A stretch of 12,820 nucleotides of DNA from Haloarculaceae archaeon (GCA_028274885.1 JAQCMX010000021.1:1-12820), one strand, 5' to 3'. Shown: positions 1-7,236, counted from the first letter of the stretch. Notes: generated by a model from the letters alone, not told the origin. Made by a program: numbers and translations.

Positions 1-6
1 GCCGGG

Positions 7-198
7 TTATCGAACGACGTTCGTGGCACGCGGCCCTTTCGGTGCGTCCTCGATGTCGAATTCGACTTCCTGTCCTTCTTCGAGGTCCGGGCCGCCGACG
101 TCCTCCATGTGGAAGAATACGTCTTCGTCCGCGTCCTCAGTCTCGATGAAACCGTAACCGCCTGTGTCGTTGAAGAAATCGACCGTACCTTCTGCCAT
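7..198 (-). CDS. cspA: Cold-shock domain protein (CspA family)
   Basis: A 63-residue protein made of a single cold-shock (OB-fold) domain that binds single-stranded RNA or DNA and is thought to act as an RNA chaperone. The RNP1-like motif GYGFIE lies at about residues 14-19 and the RNP2-like motif DVFFHM at about 26-31; the C-terminus GPRATNVVR is typical. The length matches the usual haloarchaeal CspA of about 64 residues. The frame stays open 23 codons upstream, but the start at 198 (MAEGTVDFF) is chosen because it begins the family's N-terminus and lies 27-32 bases after a TATA-like box at 225-230, so the longer frame would run through the promoter. The protein is very acidic, as expected for a salt-in cytoplasm. 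It diverges from the KH-domain gene. Family assignment is certain; the exact physiological role is inferred. Confidence 0.95.
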   Translation of the reverse strand: MAEGTVDFFNDTGGYGFIETEDADEDVFFHMEDVGGPDLEEGQEVEFDIEDAPKGPRATNVVR

Positions 199-223
199 TG
201 CGAGTGAACTCACAGCCGGAGCA

Positions 224-231
224 CGTATAAC
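224..231 (-). promoter_or_regulatory. TATA-like box of cspA
   Basis: On the minus strand the sequence reads GTTATACG, with TTATAC at -32 to -27 from the cspA start codon. This spacing predicts transcription starting at or a few bases before the ATG, so a leaderless or nearly leaderless mRNA. The same octamer sits before hsp20. Confidence 0.6.
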
Positions 232-454
232 CCTTCCGACAGGGCAATCTGGGTGATACCTGTTCACACGACTCTTGAGGACTCTCGATGGGTATCTGTT
301 CAGATCAGGTTCCTGTCAGAAAGTTCAAACCCCTCGTTCGGGGGCCCCTCGCTTTGTATTTTTATCATCTTTGCCCCGAATCTGTTCCTCGTCGGGGCGT
401 CGGGTCACCGCCCTGTCTGTCCAGTCGTCGGTTCCGTCTCCTGTGCCGAAGCAC

Positions 455-460
455 TTTAAC
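455..460 (+). promoter_or_regulatory. TATA-like box of the KH-domain gene
   Basis: TTTAAC at -34 to -29 from the ATG at 489 is a good match to the haloarchaeal TATA consensus and predicts a leader of only a few bases. No Shine-Dalgarno is visible before the ATG. Confidence 0.55.
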
Positions 461-488
461 GGTTCAGTAGCGTACCTTCGCATACATT

Positions 489-1037
489 ATGCAGCACGTG
501 AAAGTACCCGATGACCGGATCGGTGTGTTGATCGGTCGTGGTGGCGAGACGATGCGCGAAATCGAAGAGCGTGCCGAGGTGCGCCTCGATATCGACTCCG
601 AATCTGGAAACGTCCGCATCGAGAAGGTGGGCGACCCGGTCACCGGGCTGAAAGGGCCGGATATCGTCCGGGCGATCGGGCGCGGGTTTGCCCCCGAGGA
701 CGCGCTCCGCCTCCTCGAGGACGACATGATGTTGTTCGACGTTGTCGACATCGACGCCGCTGCACGCAACAAAAACGACCTCCGGCGGTTGAAAGGGCGT
801 CTCATCGGCGAGAACGGCCGGACCCGCGAGCTGATGCAGGAACTCACCGGGGCGTCGGTCGCAATCTATGGTTCCACGCTCGCCATTATCGGCGATCCCC
901 AACGGGTCGAAGCCGTCCGGGAAGCCGCCGAGATGATCCTCGACGGCGCCCCACACGGTGCCGTCTACTCCTTTCTCGAGCGCAAACGAAACGAACTCAA
1001 ACACAAAGGCATGGAGTATCACCCCTTCCACGGCTAA
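489..1037 (+). CDS. pno1: KH-domain ribosome-assembly protein (archaeal Pno1/Dim2)
   Basis: A 182-residue protein with two KH RNA-binding domains. The first has the GxxG-type loop in GVLIGRGGE (about residues 12-20); the second has LIGENGRTRELM with GENG at 107-110. The spacing of the two KH units, the basic C-terminal stretch (ERKRNELKHKG) and the ending MEYHPF match archaeal Pno1/Dim2. In archaea and eukaryotes this family binds near the 3' end of small-subunit rRNA and takes part in late 30S/40S maturation. The start at 489 fits the family N-terminus (MQHVKVPDDRIGVLIG) and the upstream TATA box. In many archaea the gene lies close to rio1 and eIF1A; neither is in this window, where the neighbours are cspA and hsp20. 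It is likely a single-gene unit, since hsp20 has its own promoter. Confidence 0.93.
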   Translation: MQHVKVPDDRIGVLIGRGGETMREIEERAEVRLDIDSESGNVRIEKVGDPVTGLKGPDIVRAIGRGFAPEDALRLLEDDMMLFDVVDIDAAARNKNDLRRLKGRLIGENGRTRELMQELTGASVAIYGSTLAIIGDPQRVEAVREAAEMILDGAPHGAVYSFLERKRNELKHKGMEYHPFHG

Positions 1038-1065
1038 CCCGGCCATCTCCCCCGTCAACAGTATC

Positions 1066-1073
1066 GTTATACG
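1066..1073 (+). promoter_or_regulatory. TATA-like box of hsp20
   Basis: GTTATACG, with TTATAC at -29 to -24 from the hsp20 ATG, gives an essentially leaderless transcript. It lies just after the KH gene's stop codon, so hsp20 can be transcribed independently. The octamer is identical to the cspA promoter box. Confidence 0.65.
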
Positions 1074-1095
1074 GCTGGCAGACCTACAGACGGCT

Positions 1096-1491
1096 ATGTC
1101 AGACCGTGATCCACTCAAAGAGGTCGAAGAGCTGTTCGACCAGCTGACACAGTTTACCGCGCCCGGGGCGGCGGACATTCCGGTCGATATCGTGGATCTG
1201 GACGACGAACTTCTCGTCTACGCCGATCTGCCCGGACGGGACCCCGACCAGCTCGATGTCCTGTTGACCGACGACCGGAAACTACAGGTCGAAGCCGGGG
1301 ATCGTTCCGAGGATACCTCTGGCCGGTATCTCACCCACGAGCGCACCCGCGACTCCGTGACCCGGACCGTCCAACTACCAGCTGCGGTCGATCAAACGGG
1401 CACTGAAGCTACCTACGACCGTGGCGTTCTCACTGTCAGGCTGACCAAACTGACCGGTGACGGCGACGGAACCGAAATCCCGGTGGAGTGA
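1096..1491 (+). CDS. hsp20: Hsp20/alpha-crystallin family small heat-shock protein
   Basis: A 131-residue small heat-shock protein, an ATP-independent holdase that keeps unfolding proteins soluble. After a short N-terminal helix-prone arm (to about residue 33), the alpha-crystallin domain covers about 35-125. Its typical opening is DIPVDIVDLDDELLVYADLPG, here VDIVDLDDELLVYADLPG, and it closes with YDRGVLTVRL, which corresponds to the conserved GVL strand motif. No IxI/V motif follows clearly; the tail ends EIPVE, where IPV may serve that purpose. The frame is open for 46 codons upstream, but those overlap the KH gene, and the ATG at 1096 is placed 24-29 bases after a TATA box. It is very acidic, like its haloarchaeal relatives. 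Regulation by heat or salt stress is inferred from the family only. Confidence 0.93.
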   Translation: MSDRDPLKEVEELFDQLTQFTAPGAADIPVDIVDLDDELLVYADLPGRDPDQLDVLLTDDRKLQVEAGDRSEDTSGRYLTHERTRDSVTRTVQLPAAVDQTGTEATYDRGVLTVRLTKLTGDGDGTEIPVE

Positions 1492-1842
1492 TCTCACTTA
1501 CCAGACGGCACTGCTAGATTGAGCCCTCCCTCTTGAGCGTCTCATAGCGATTACTACGAGTCTCTCCCGCCGTCGAAATCAAAAACAGGTGTTCCAGGCC
1601 TCGACGCATCGAAATCTGCTGCATGGGCACGAAAATAACTGCAGTAATCAGTAACCAGTATCAACCCCCAGACTGACCGCCGAGTGTTCGGCGACTCCGA
1701 TGATGACTGTGGTAGGCGGTGCGGGCAGGCCAGTGCTGGGCGCCAAACCCCTCACAGAGGTCTCGACACTCTGCTGACGAGGCTGCACCGGCATGAGCGG
1801 TACACTCAACCTGATTAGCCAGGCTACACGAACCGAAAGGAT

Positions 1843-1856
1843 TTTTTTATAAAAAA
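1843..1856. repeat. Perfect AT palindrome upstream of the kinase promoter
   Basis: TTTTTTATAAAAAA is a perfect 14-base palindrome made only of A and T, in a chromosome that is otherwise GC-rich. It ends six bases before the TTTAAA box of the kinase gene. It could be an operator, a second TATA element or a DNA-bending site; which one cannot be told from sequence. Confidence 0.6.
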
Positions 1857-1861
1857 GCTAA

Positions 1862-1867
1862 TTTAAA
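1862..1867 (+). promoter_or_regulatory. TATA box of the histidine kinase gene
   Basis: TTTAAA at -30 to -25 from the ATG at 1892, the best TATA match in the window. It predicts a leaderless transcript and supports the chosen start codon. Confidence 0.7.
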
Positions 1868-1891
1868 TCACGTTCTTACGAGGGCTCAACG

Positions 1892-3550
1892 ATGATTATT
1901 GTAGCGGCCGCATACGTCGGTTCGTTTGGGCTTGCCGGGCTGGTCTGTCTCGGCGCCCTCCGGCGCACAAGAGAGATCGAAGACGACGCCGTCCGGTACG
2001 GACTCGTCGGGTTGTTTGCCACGACTGCCCTCTGGGCGCTGCTGAAGGCGCTTTTTTTCCTGCTACCGGAACCGTTCCGGGAACCGACGTACACTGTTGG
2101 GCTCGTGTTCGGTTTCGCAACCGTCTGGGCGTGGCTCTACTTCTGTTCGGCCTACACCGGCAGGGAGTACCACCGCAATCGAACGCTCCGTCTGATCAGT
2201 GTTGGTCTGTTCGCCGCCGTCGTGCTTGTCAAACTCACCAACCCGCTACACGACCTGTACTTCACCACGAGTGAGGCAACGACCCCCTTCCACCACCTCG
2301 CAATCGAACACGGACTGTTCCACTGGATGGTTACCGGGCTATCGTACGTCCTCGCCGGTATTGGACTGTTCATGGTGTTCGAACTCTATCTGGACTCGGA
2401 GTACGACACTCGCCAGATGACCGGGTTGACTGCGCTGCTCGGGCTGCCGTTGCTCCTGGACGTCAGTGCGTATCTCACCCCGTGGATAGTAGACGTCATC
2501 TACGCCCCACTCGGGGTCGCAGCCTTCGCCCTCGGGGTCCTCTACGTCTACGAACGGCGCTTTCTCGCCATCCAGGCCACCGAGGAAGACGATGCGGTCG
2601 TGTTTCTCGACGGGCAGGGTGATATCCGGGACTACTCGTCTACGGCGAACACTGTCTTTCCCGACCTGACCGGTTCGGTTGGCGACCCGCTCTCGGATGT
2701 GCTCCCGGCTGTCGCGACGCTCCTCGACAGCGAGCAACAGGTCCTGGCCCACGAACGGGACGGGGAGACACGGTACTATCTGGTCTCGAACAACACCGTC
2801 GAACTGGGCAACTCCGTCGGCCGTGTGGTACTGTTTTCCGACGTCACCCAGGCCGAGAAGCGGCGGCGGGAACTCGCACGACACAACGAGCAACTCGAGG
2901 GGTTTGCCAGCGCACTCACACACGAACTCCGCAACGTGCTCCAGATAATCGACTGGCGCCTGGCGTCCGCAGCGGAGCGCATCGACCCCGACACCGTCGA
3001 ATACGAGGCCGTCGAGACTGCGTCCGAGGCCAACGACCGACTGTCCGGCCTCGTCGATGATTTCACCCAGTTGACGCGGTACGGACAGACGGTCGACCGC
3101 CTCGACACCGTCGAGTTCGAACGGGCGGTCCGGGACGCCTGGCGGAACGTCGAGACCGACGACCTCCAACTAAACGTCGAAAACGACGGAACACTCGAGG
3201 CCGACCCAAATCGCCTGCGGGAGCTGTTTCGCAACGCATTTTCGTTCGCCCGGCTCAACGGCGCAACGTCGGTCACCGTCTCCCTTCGGGCGGACGGATT
3301 CAGCGTGACCGACGATGGGGAGCCACCGTCGTACGATATCGAGCGGTACTTCTCGTTTGGCGAGTCTGTCCCAAGTGCCGAGTCGGGGATGAAACTCCCC
3401 AACGTCCAAACCTTCGCCCGGGTCCACGGATGGAGTATCGATATCGATACCGGGTATCAGGACGGCATCCGACTTCGCGTCTCGAAGGTCACAACGACAG
3501 TCGCCGGGGAAGAGAAACGCGCTGCCGGCGAAGTAAATACCCCGGGGTGA
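1892..3550 (+). CDS. Membrane sensor histidine kinase (7TM, PAS-like, HisKA, divergent ATPase)
   Basis: A 552-residue two-component sensor. Residues 1-220 hold about seven hydrophobic segments (near 1-22, 34-58, 66-90, 99-115, 141-165, 176-193, 199-220), resembling the N-terminal 7TM module of haloarchaeal histidine kinases. About 230-320 is a degenerate PAS-like domain ending in VVLFSDVTQ, the usual PAS-to-HisKA link. The HisKA H-box is FASALTHELRNVL, with phospho-acceptor His344 and the following Glu-Leu-Arg-Asn. In the ATPase part, Asn448 in LFRNAF is the N-box, but the G1 box reads DDGEPPSYD rather than DDGPGI-like, and the G2 region reads ESGMKLPNV instead of GTGFGLSIV-like. ATP binding may thus be weak or altered. 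No response regulator is adjacent, so it is an orphan here. The gene converges on pibD, 17 bases between stops. Ligand and partner are unknown. Confidence 0.9.
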   Translation: MIIVAAAYVGSFGLAGLVCLGALRRTREIEDDAVRYGLVGLFATTALWALLKALFFLLPEPFREPTYTVGLVFGFATVWAWLYFCSAYTGREYHRNRTLRLISVGLFAAVVLVKLTNPLHDLYFTTSEATTPFHHLAIEHGLFHWMVTGLSYVLAGIGLFMVFELYLDSEYDTRQMTGLTALLGLPLLLDVSAYLTPWIVDVIYAPLGVAAFALGVLYVYERRFLAIQATEEDDAVVFLDGQGDIRDYSSTANTVFPDLTGSVGDPLSDVLPAVATLLDSEQQVLAHERDGETRYYLVSNNTVELGNSVGRVVLFSDVTQAEKRRRELARHNEQLEGFASALTHELRNVLQIIDWRLASAAERIDPDTVEYEAVETASEANDRLSGLVDDFTQLTRYGQTVDRLDTVEFERAVRDAWRNVETDDLQLNVENDGTLEADPNRLRELFRNAFSFARLNGATSVTVSLRADGFSVTDDGEPPSYDIERYFSFGESVPSAESGMKLPNVQTFARVHGWSIDIDTGYQDGIRLRVSKVTTTVAGEEKRAAGEVNTPG

Positions 3551-3567
3551 CCCCTGGCTGCGGTGGT

Positions 3568-4653
3568 TCAGGCCAGCCCTATCAACCGCATTCCGGCAAA
3601 CAACAGGTCGCCGTAGGTAAACGCGACGACCAGCCCGATAAAGAGGGGAACGAGAAACGGGATACCGGGTGAGATCCAGACCACGTCTCTTTTTACGAGC
3701 AGTTCCAATCCCTCCCGGAGGTCCTCGGGGTGTGTCCCGTACGCCGAGCCCTCGATGTCGTCCAGAAACGCCTCCACACCCCACGGGTCGTCGTGCGTCG
3801 GTTCGTCCCCGCCGGCGGCACACTCGCCCGTCTTGGAACTGTCGGCGCCGGTTTCGTCTGCGTCGCCGCCGTCGGTTGCCATCGATCCATCGCCGGGTGG
3901 GTGTGGATCGTCGGGGACCGAGGCCGGATTGCGGAAGACAGCCGGGGCCTCCCGGATGTCGGTGAGCGTACAGCCCCGCCATTGGAGATACATCCGAAGC
4001 GCGTCCAGGTCGAGTCGCCGCCAGGAGAAATACCCCCGAAGTCCGGACAGCGACAGGTCCGCACGGAGTCTACGGTCGGGAAACTCGAGTATCGTGCCGT
4101 ACTCCTGGGTCGTCTCGTCCCAGCGGACCGGCTTAGCGACGAACATTCCCGGTGAAAGAAAGCCCTTCGCGGCGTTTCTGGCGGCAAGTACGAACGGATA
4201 TGCCATCCCCGCAAGCACCGTGTTCGAGAGGATTGTCAGCGAGAACACGCCGACAGTCGTCTGGACAACCGGGAGCGTCGCAAGCGCACCCTCCAGCCCG
4301 AACTCCCCGAGCCCATACTCCGGGTAGGTCGGAAAGAGCACCGCGATGACAAAAAACGCCTTCGCGTCCGCGCCGCCAAAGCCGCCCATGAGATAGAACA
4401 GATAGGAGAGTGGAATCAGAAAGCCAACCGAGAGCATCACCCGAGTGAAAAACTGCTGGCGTTCGATGCCCGTTGCGTCACCGCTCATCACCGCGGATGT
4501 CTCCCAGACGAGCAACACGGCAGCGAGTGCTGCGAGGGGAAACCACGTTCTGTTGGCGATCCGGCGGGTTCTGACATCACGCACTGCGACGACCGCAAAA
4601 AACGGGATCGCGACCAGACGTAGTAGATCCGGGATGCTTGCGAATCCGAACAC
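3568..4653 (-). CDS. pibD: PibD-type prepilin/prearchaellin peptidase (A24 family)
   Basis: A 361-residue membrane aspartic protease that cleaves class III signal peptides of archaellins and type IV pilins before assembly. The two catalytic aspartates of the A24 family are visible: Asp26 in AVRDVRTRRIPN-like VRDVRTRRIAN, and Asp96 in GGFGGADAK, the GxGD-type motif. Hydrophobic segments lie near 8-24, 36-52, 70-90, 98-110, 125-160 and 329-357. A cytoplasmic region (about 165-325) contains a low-complexity acidic linker at about 246-290 before the C-terminal segment SPGIPFLVPLFIGL. Translation starts at a GTG (MFGFASIPDLLRL aligns with the family N-terminus). It lies 49 bases after the DUF5828-like gene on the same strand, with no strong promoter between, so the two are probably co-transcribed. 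Pilins and archaellins are not in the window. Confidence 0.92.
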   Translation of the reverse strand: MFGFASIPDLLRLVAIPFFAVVAVRDVRTRRIANRTWFPLAALAAVLLVWETSAVMSGDATGIERQQFFTRVMLSVGFLIPLSYLFYLMGGFGGADAKAFFVIAVLFPTYPEYGLGEFGLEGALATLPVVQTTVGVFSLTILSNTVLAGMAYPFVLAARNAAKGFLSPGMFVAKPVRWDETTQEYGTILEFPDRRLRADLSLSGLRGYFSWRRLDLDALRMYLQWRGCTLTDIREAPAVFRNPASVPDDPHPPGDGSMATDGGDADETGADSSKTGECAAGGDEPTHDDPWGVEAFLDDIEGSAYGTHPEDLREGLELLVKRDVVWISPGIPFLVPLFIGLVVAFTYGDLLFAGMRLIGLA

Positions 4654-4702
4654 ACTACGTGGCTTGAAACGCCGGGAGTTAGCAGTTCCGACTGCCGGCC
4701 GG

Positions 4703-5404
4703 TCAGTTCGTTTTCGAGTCGAGCTGGTCGCCGTTGTCGGGGACCTCCACCCCTTCCGCGGCCTGTATCGCTTCGGTTTCCTTTTTTGTATCGACGTGCC
4801 ACCGGTCGACGGCCTCCTGATAATCTGTGAGACGACTGGAAACGCGGATCTTGAGATCGTCGTCGTTGATGTTGACCTCGAACACGAAGTCCGAATCCTG
4901 TGACCGACCAGCGCGTTGAAGATTGGCGCTGATGAGCCCGTTGTCGAAATAGTACGGCGACATCTGGGTCATCACGTTCCGGTAGACGGCGTCTTCGACC
5001 CTGCGCACCGCCTTGCGGCCAGCCGAGTCCGCGGCCCGGGCCACGTAATCGATACTTTCACCCCACTTGTCGACTGCCTCGTCCGGCGTTTCGAGACTCT
5101 CGTAGGACTCGGCGAGTTTCTCGCCGGCTGTCTGGAGGTCCTCGTCAGGGTCTTTCCCCTTCTTTTCGCCCTTGCCTTTTTCAACACTTGCCTGTGCCGC
5201 TGTCTTCTCGTTTAGATCCTCGTCGAGGCGCTCGTGGCTTTTGGGCCGCCACTCCTCGAACTCACCGAGTGCGTCCTCGTCGACCTCGATAGCCTCATCC
5301 ACGATATCACGCAGCGCCCGGACGATGCGCTCGCCGTGCTCGACGATCTCCACCCAGCCACCACGACACTTGAACCCCGAAACGCTCTCTTCGATCTCAG
5401 CCAT
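4703..5404 (-). CDS. DUF5828-like haloarchaeal protein of unknown function
   Basis: A 233-residue soluble, highly charged protein that I match from memory to the haloarchaea-specific DUF5828 family (opening ESVSGFK, then RPKSHERLDED, DYVARAADSAGRKA and YYFDNGLISAN). No enzymatic motif or membrane segment is seen. The N-terminal part (about 1-65) is helical and acidic; a Lys/Gly/Glu-rich linker (about 71-90) follows; about 95-145 is helical; about 170-200 contains the beta-prone FVFEVNINDDDLKIRV. The reading frame extends 41 codons upstream, but the start at 5404 is preferred because the family begins near here and the upstream part carries the promoter. It is the first gene of the pair with pibD, which suggests, without proving, a link to pilus or archaellum processing. 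Function unknown. Confidence 0.8.
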   Translation of the reverse strand: MAEIEESVSGFKCRGGWVEIVEHGERIVRALRDIVDEAIEVDEDALGEFEEWRPKSHERLDEDLNEKTAAQASVEKGKGEKKGKDPDEDLQTAGEKLAESYESLETPDEAVDKWGESIDYVARAADSAGRKAVRRVEDAVYRNVMTQMSPYYFDNGLISANLQRAGRSQDSDFVFEVNINDDDLKIRVSSRLTDYQEAVDRWHVDTKKETEAIQAAEGVEVPDNGDQLDSKTN

Positions 5405-5451
5405 GTGTATCGGATCGCCCTTCGTCGACGCGTCGCTACGGTGTGGACCTG

Positions 5452-5457
5452 AATAAA
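5452..5457 (-). promoter_or_regulatory. TATA-like box of the DUF5828-pibD unit
   Basis: On the minus strand TTTATT lies about 48-53 bases before the chosen start at 5404. This predicts transcription from about 5428 and a leader of roughly 24 bases, unlike the leaderless design of most genes here. No clear Shine-Dalgarno is seen in that leader. Confidence 0.45.
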
Positions 5458-5536
5458 CCTTGTCGCCGCCCGATCCGCTGCTCTGCTCCCAGCGACCCGC
5501 CGGTTGCATTGGATACAGAGCCCCCACAGGTCGGAG

Positions 5537-7102
5537 CTACCGCGTCCAGAACCTTCCGGTAAAGATCACCAGGACAGGGATAATCTCCAGCCTGCCGACC
5601 CACATCAGGAAGATCATCAATAGCTTCGAGGTCACCGGAAACTCGAGATAGCTCCCGAACGGGCCGAGCGGACCGAACCCCGGACCAATGTTTCCGATCG
5701 CCGCCAGGCTCGCACTCATCGCGTCCAGTGGGGCCAGCGTGATGTCCGCCGTCCGACTTGCGTCGATTGCAATAAACACCGACCCGATCCCGAACAACAC
5801 GACGTACAGCAGCGAAAACCCGAGGATACCCCGTACCGCATCCTCGTCGACGACGTACTCTCCGAGCCTGATCGGTTGCACGATCTCGGGGTGGGGCGCG
5901 GTGTCGAGTTCCCGTTTTGCGACCTTGATGACGATAATCCACCGGATGATCTTGATTCCGCCCCCGGTCGACCCGGCGGACCCGCCGATGGCCATCGCGA
6001 ACAGCACGACGACCCGTGCCGAGGTGTCCCACTGTGCGAAGTCACTGGTCGCAAAGCCAGTCGAATTGAGCAACGATCCGATCTGGAAGGCGGCCTGCCG
6101 GGCGGCGTTCTCAACTTCGCCCGCAGTCGTCCCGCCGAGCCGCATCGCGGGGGCCGCACCCGCATACAGCAGGCCCGCAAGCACGATCATCAACAGCAAC
6201 AACGCACCCAGATAGGCACGGAGTTCACGATCCCGCAGTACCTGGTCGGTCTTGCCTTGCAAAAGATACCAAAACAGCGCGAAGTTCGTGCCGGCCACGA
6301 TCATAAACGGGATCACGAGCCACTGCACCGCGGGGCCGAACGCACCGATGCTGTCGGCCTGTGGCGAGAACCCACCGGTCGGCAGCGTCGAGAAGCCGTG
6401 TGCGACCGCGTTGTACATGTCCATGTTCGGTGCAACCCCGTCCACGCCCGGCAGGACGCTGCTGTAGTGCAGCGCCGCCATCAGGAGCACGAAACACAGT
6501 GTAAAGCCCAGATAGACAAGCCAGAGAACTCGGGCAGTCTCTGCGATCCGTGGCGTCAGCTTCTGGATCTCCGGGCCGGGCGCTTCCCGCTCCATGAGTT
6601 GGGTTCCATTGACGGCCACCTCGGGCAGAATCGCGATCATCAGCACGATGATCCCCATCCCACCGAGCCACTGGGTGAGCTGTCGCCAGATGAGCAGTGC
6701 GTGTGAGTGTTGCTCGGTCGAGATCTCGCCCATCACGGTCGCGCCCGTCGTGGTAAATCCGCTCATCGATTCGAACAGCGCGTTGATCGGCTGTGCGAGG
6801 GTGGAGTCGGTGCCTGCTCCGGCCAGCAGGTACGGGACCGAGCCGACAATTGTAACCGCGAGCCAGCCGATCGCGACCAGGAGCAACGCCTCCGGCGGTC
6901 CGATCTCGTCATCGCCTCCAAGCTGTTCGAGTGTGACGCCGACGCCGACGGCGACTGCCATCGAGAGCAGGAAAACGGCGGTATCCTCACCGTAGACCAG
7001 GCTCGTCACGAGCGGCACGATCATGGCGACCGCCAGCCACTTGACGATCGTCCCGGTCAACGCGAGACTCTGCCGCCAGTCGACGTACACCGTCCTGCTC
7101 AT
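5537..7102 (-). CDS. trkH: TrkH family potassium uptake transmembrane subunit
   Basis: A 521-residue membrane protein that forms the potassium-conducting pore of Trk/Ktr-type uptake. Four filter-like loops can be seen: FTTTGATV (about 116-123), GFSTLPTGGF (236-245), NSTGFATSDF (346-355) and GNIGPGFG (470-477), one per M1-P-M2 repeat. The family signature GGSAGSTGGGIKIIR (373-387) and the C-terminal WVGRLEIIPV are present, and hydrophobic segments run over most of the length. Haloarchaea hold molar potassium inside the cell, so such transporters are central to osmotic balance. A TrkA gating subunit normally works with TrkH; none adjoins it, although the partial gene at 12740 may encode a TrkA-type protein. 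The start at 7102 (MSRTVYVDWRQSLALTG) fits the family. No strong TATA box was found upstream; ACGAAA at 7133-7138 (TTTCGT on the coding strand) is only a weak candidate. Confidence 0.94.
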   Translation of the reverse strand: MSRTVYVDWRQSLALTGTIVKWLAVAMIVPLVTSLVYGEDTAVFLLSMAVAVGVGVTLEQLGGDDEIGPPEALLLVAIGWLAVTIVGSVPYLLAGAGTDSTLAQPINALFESMSGFTTTGATVMGEISTEQHSHALLIWRQLTQWLGGMGIIVLMIAILPEVAVNGTQLMEREAPGPEIQKLTPRIAETARVLWLVYLGFTLCFVLLMAALHYSSVLPGVDGVAPNMDMYNAVAHGFSTLPTGGFSPQADSIGAFGPAVQWLVIPFMIVAGTNFALFWYLLQGKTDQVLRDRELRAYLGALLLLMIVLAGLLYAGAAPAMRLGGTTAGEVENAARQAAFQIGSLLNSTGFATSDFAQWDTSARVVVLFAMAIGGSAGSTGGGIKIIRWIIVIKVAKRELDTAPHPEIVQPIRLGEYVVDEDAVRGILGFSLLYVVLFGIGSVFIAIDASRTADITLAPLDAMSASLAAIGNIGPGFGPLGPFGSYLEFPVTSKLLMIFLMWVGRLEIIPVLVIFTGRFWTR

Positions 7103-7236
7103 CGTTGCGTGACGCGCTGGTATCGGCCTGCGACGAAACTCGACCGTTGGCTCATCATCTCCTCTTTGTCCCGAACTCCGTTTGACTCTTTTGAACCCTG
7201 CCTGCTCCGAACCCCGGGTCCACCTGTTGTGATAGA

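Larger units (their letters stand above)
199..488. other. Intergenic region between cspA and the KH gene
   Basis: This 290-base divergent spacer carries the promoters of both flanking genes. It also holds a short hairpin (CCCC, six-base loop, GGGG, near 330-343) followed by a T-rich run containing GTATTTTTATC at 356-366. That run could be an extra promoter or a terminator; no ATG lies at the leaderless distance downstream of it. I see no convincing coding frame: the open frames here have no family signature. Confidence 0.5.
1492..1891. other. 400-base non-coding region before the histidine kinase gene
   Basis: There is no convincing coding frame on either strand. Visible items are a short perfect hairpin (CGCCGA, GUGU loop, UCGGCG at 1678-1693), a 13-base stretch at 1641-1653 that recurs in inverted orientation at 12276-12288, and a strongly AT-rich end (1841-1870) with a 14-base palindrome and the kinase TATA box. 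The first 340 bases are unexplained; they could be a long hsp20 3' region, regulatory DNA or decayed sequence. Confidence 0.5.

Noticed and set aside
456..1178. Long minus-strand open frame opposite the KH gene
   Set aside because: It is the antisense shadow of a well-supported gene; such frames are common in GC-rich DNA because stop codons are rare.
1699..1777. C/D-box guide RNA candidate (ATGATGA at 1700-1706 and CTGA at 1774-1777)
   Set aside because: The flanking bases do not form a terminal stem beyond two pairs, and no internal C' and D' boxes are seen, so the boxes are likely chance.
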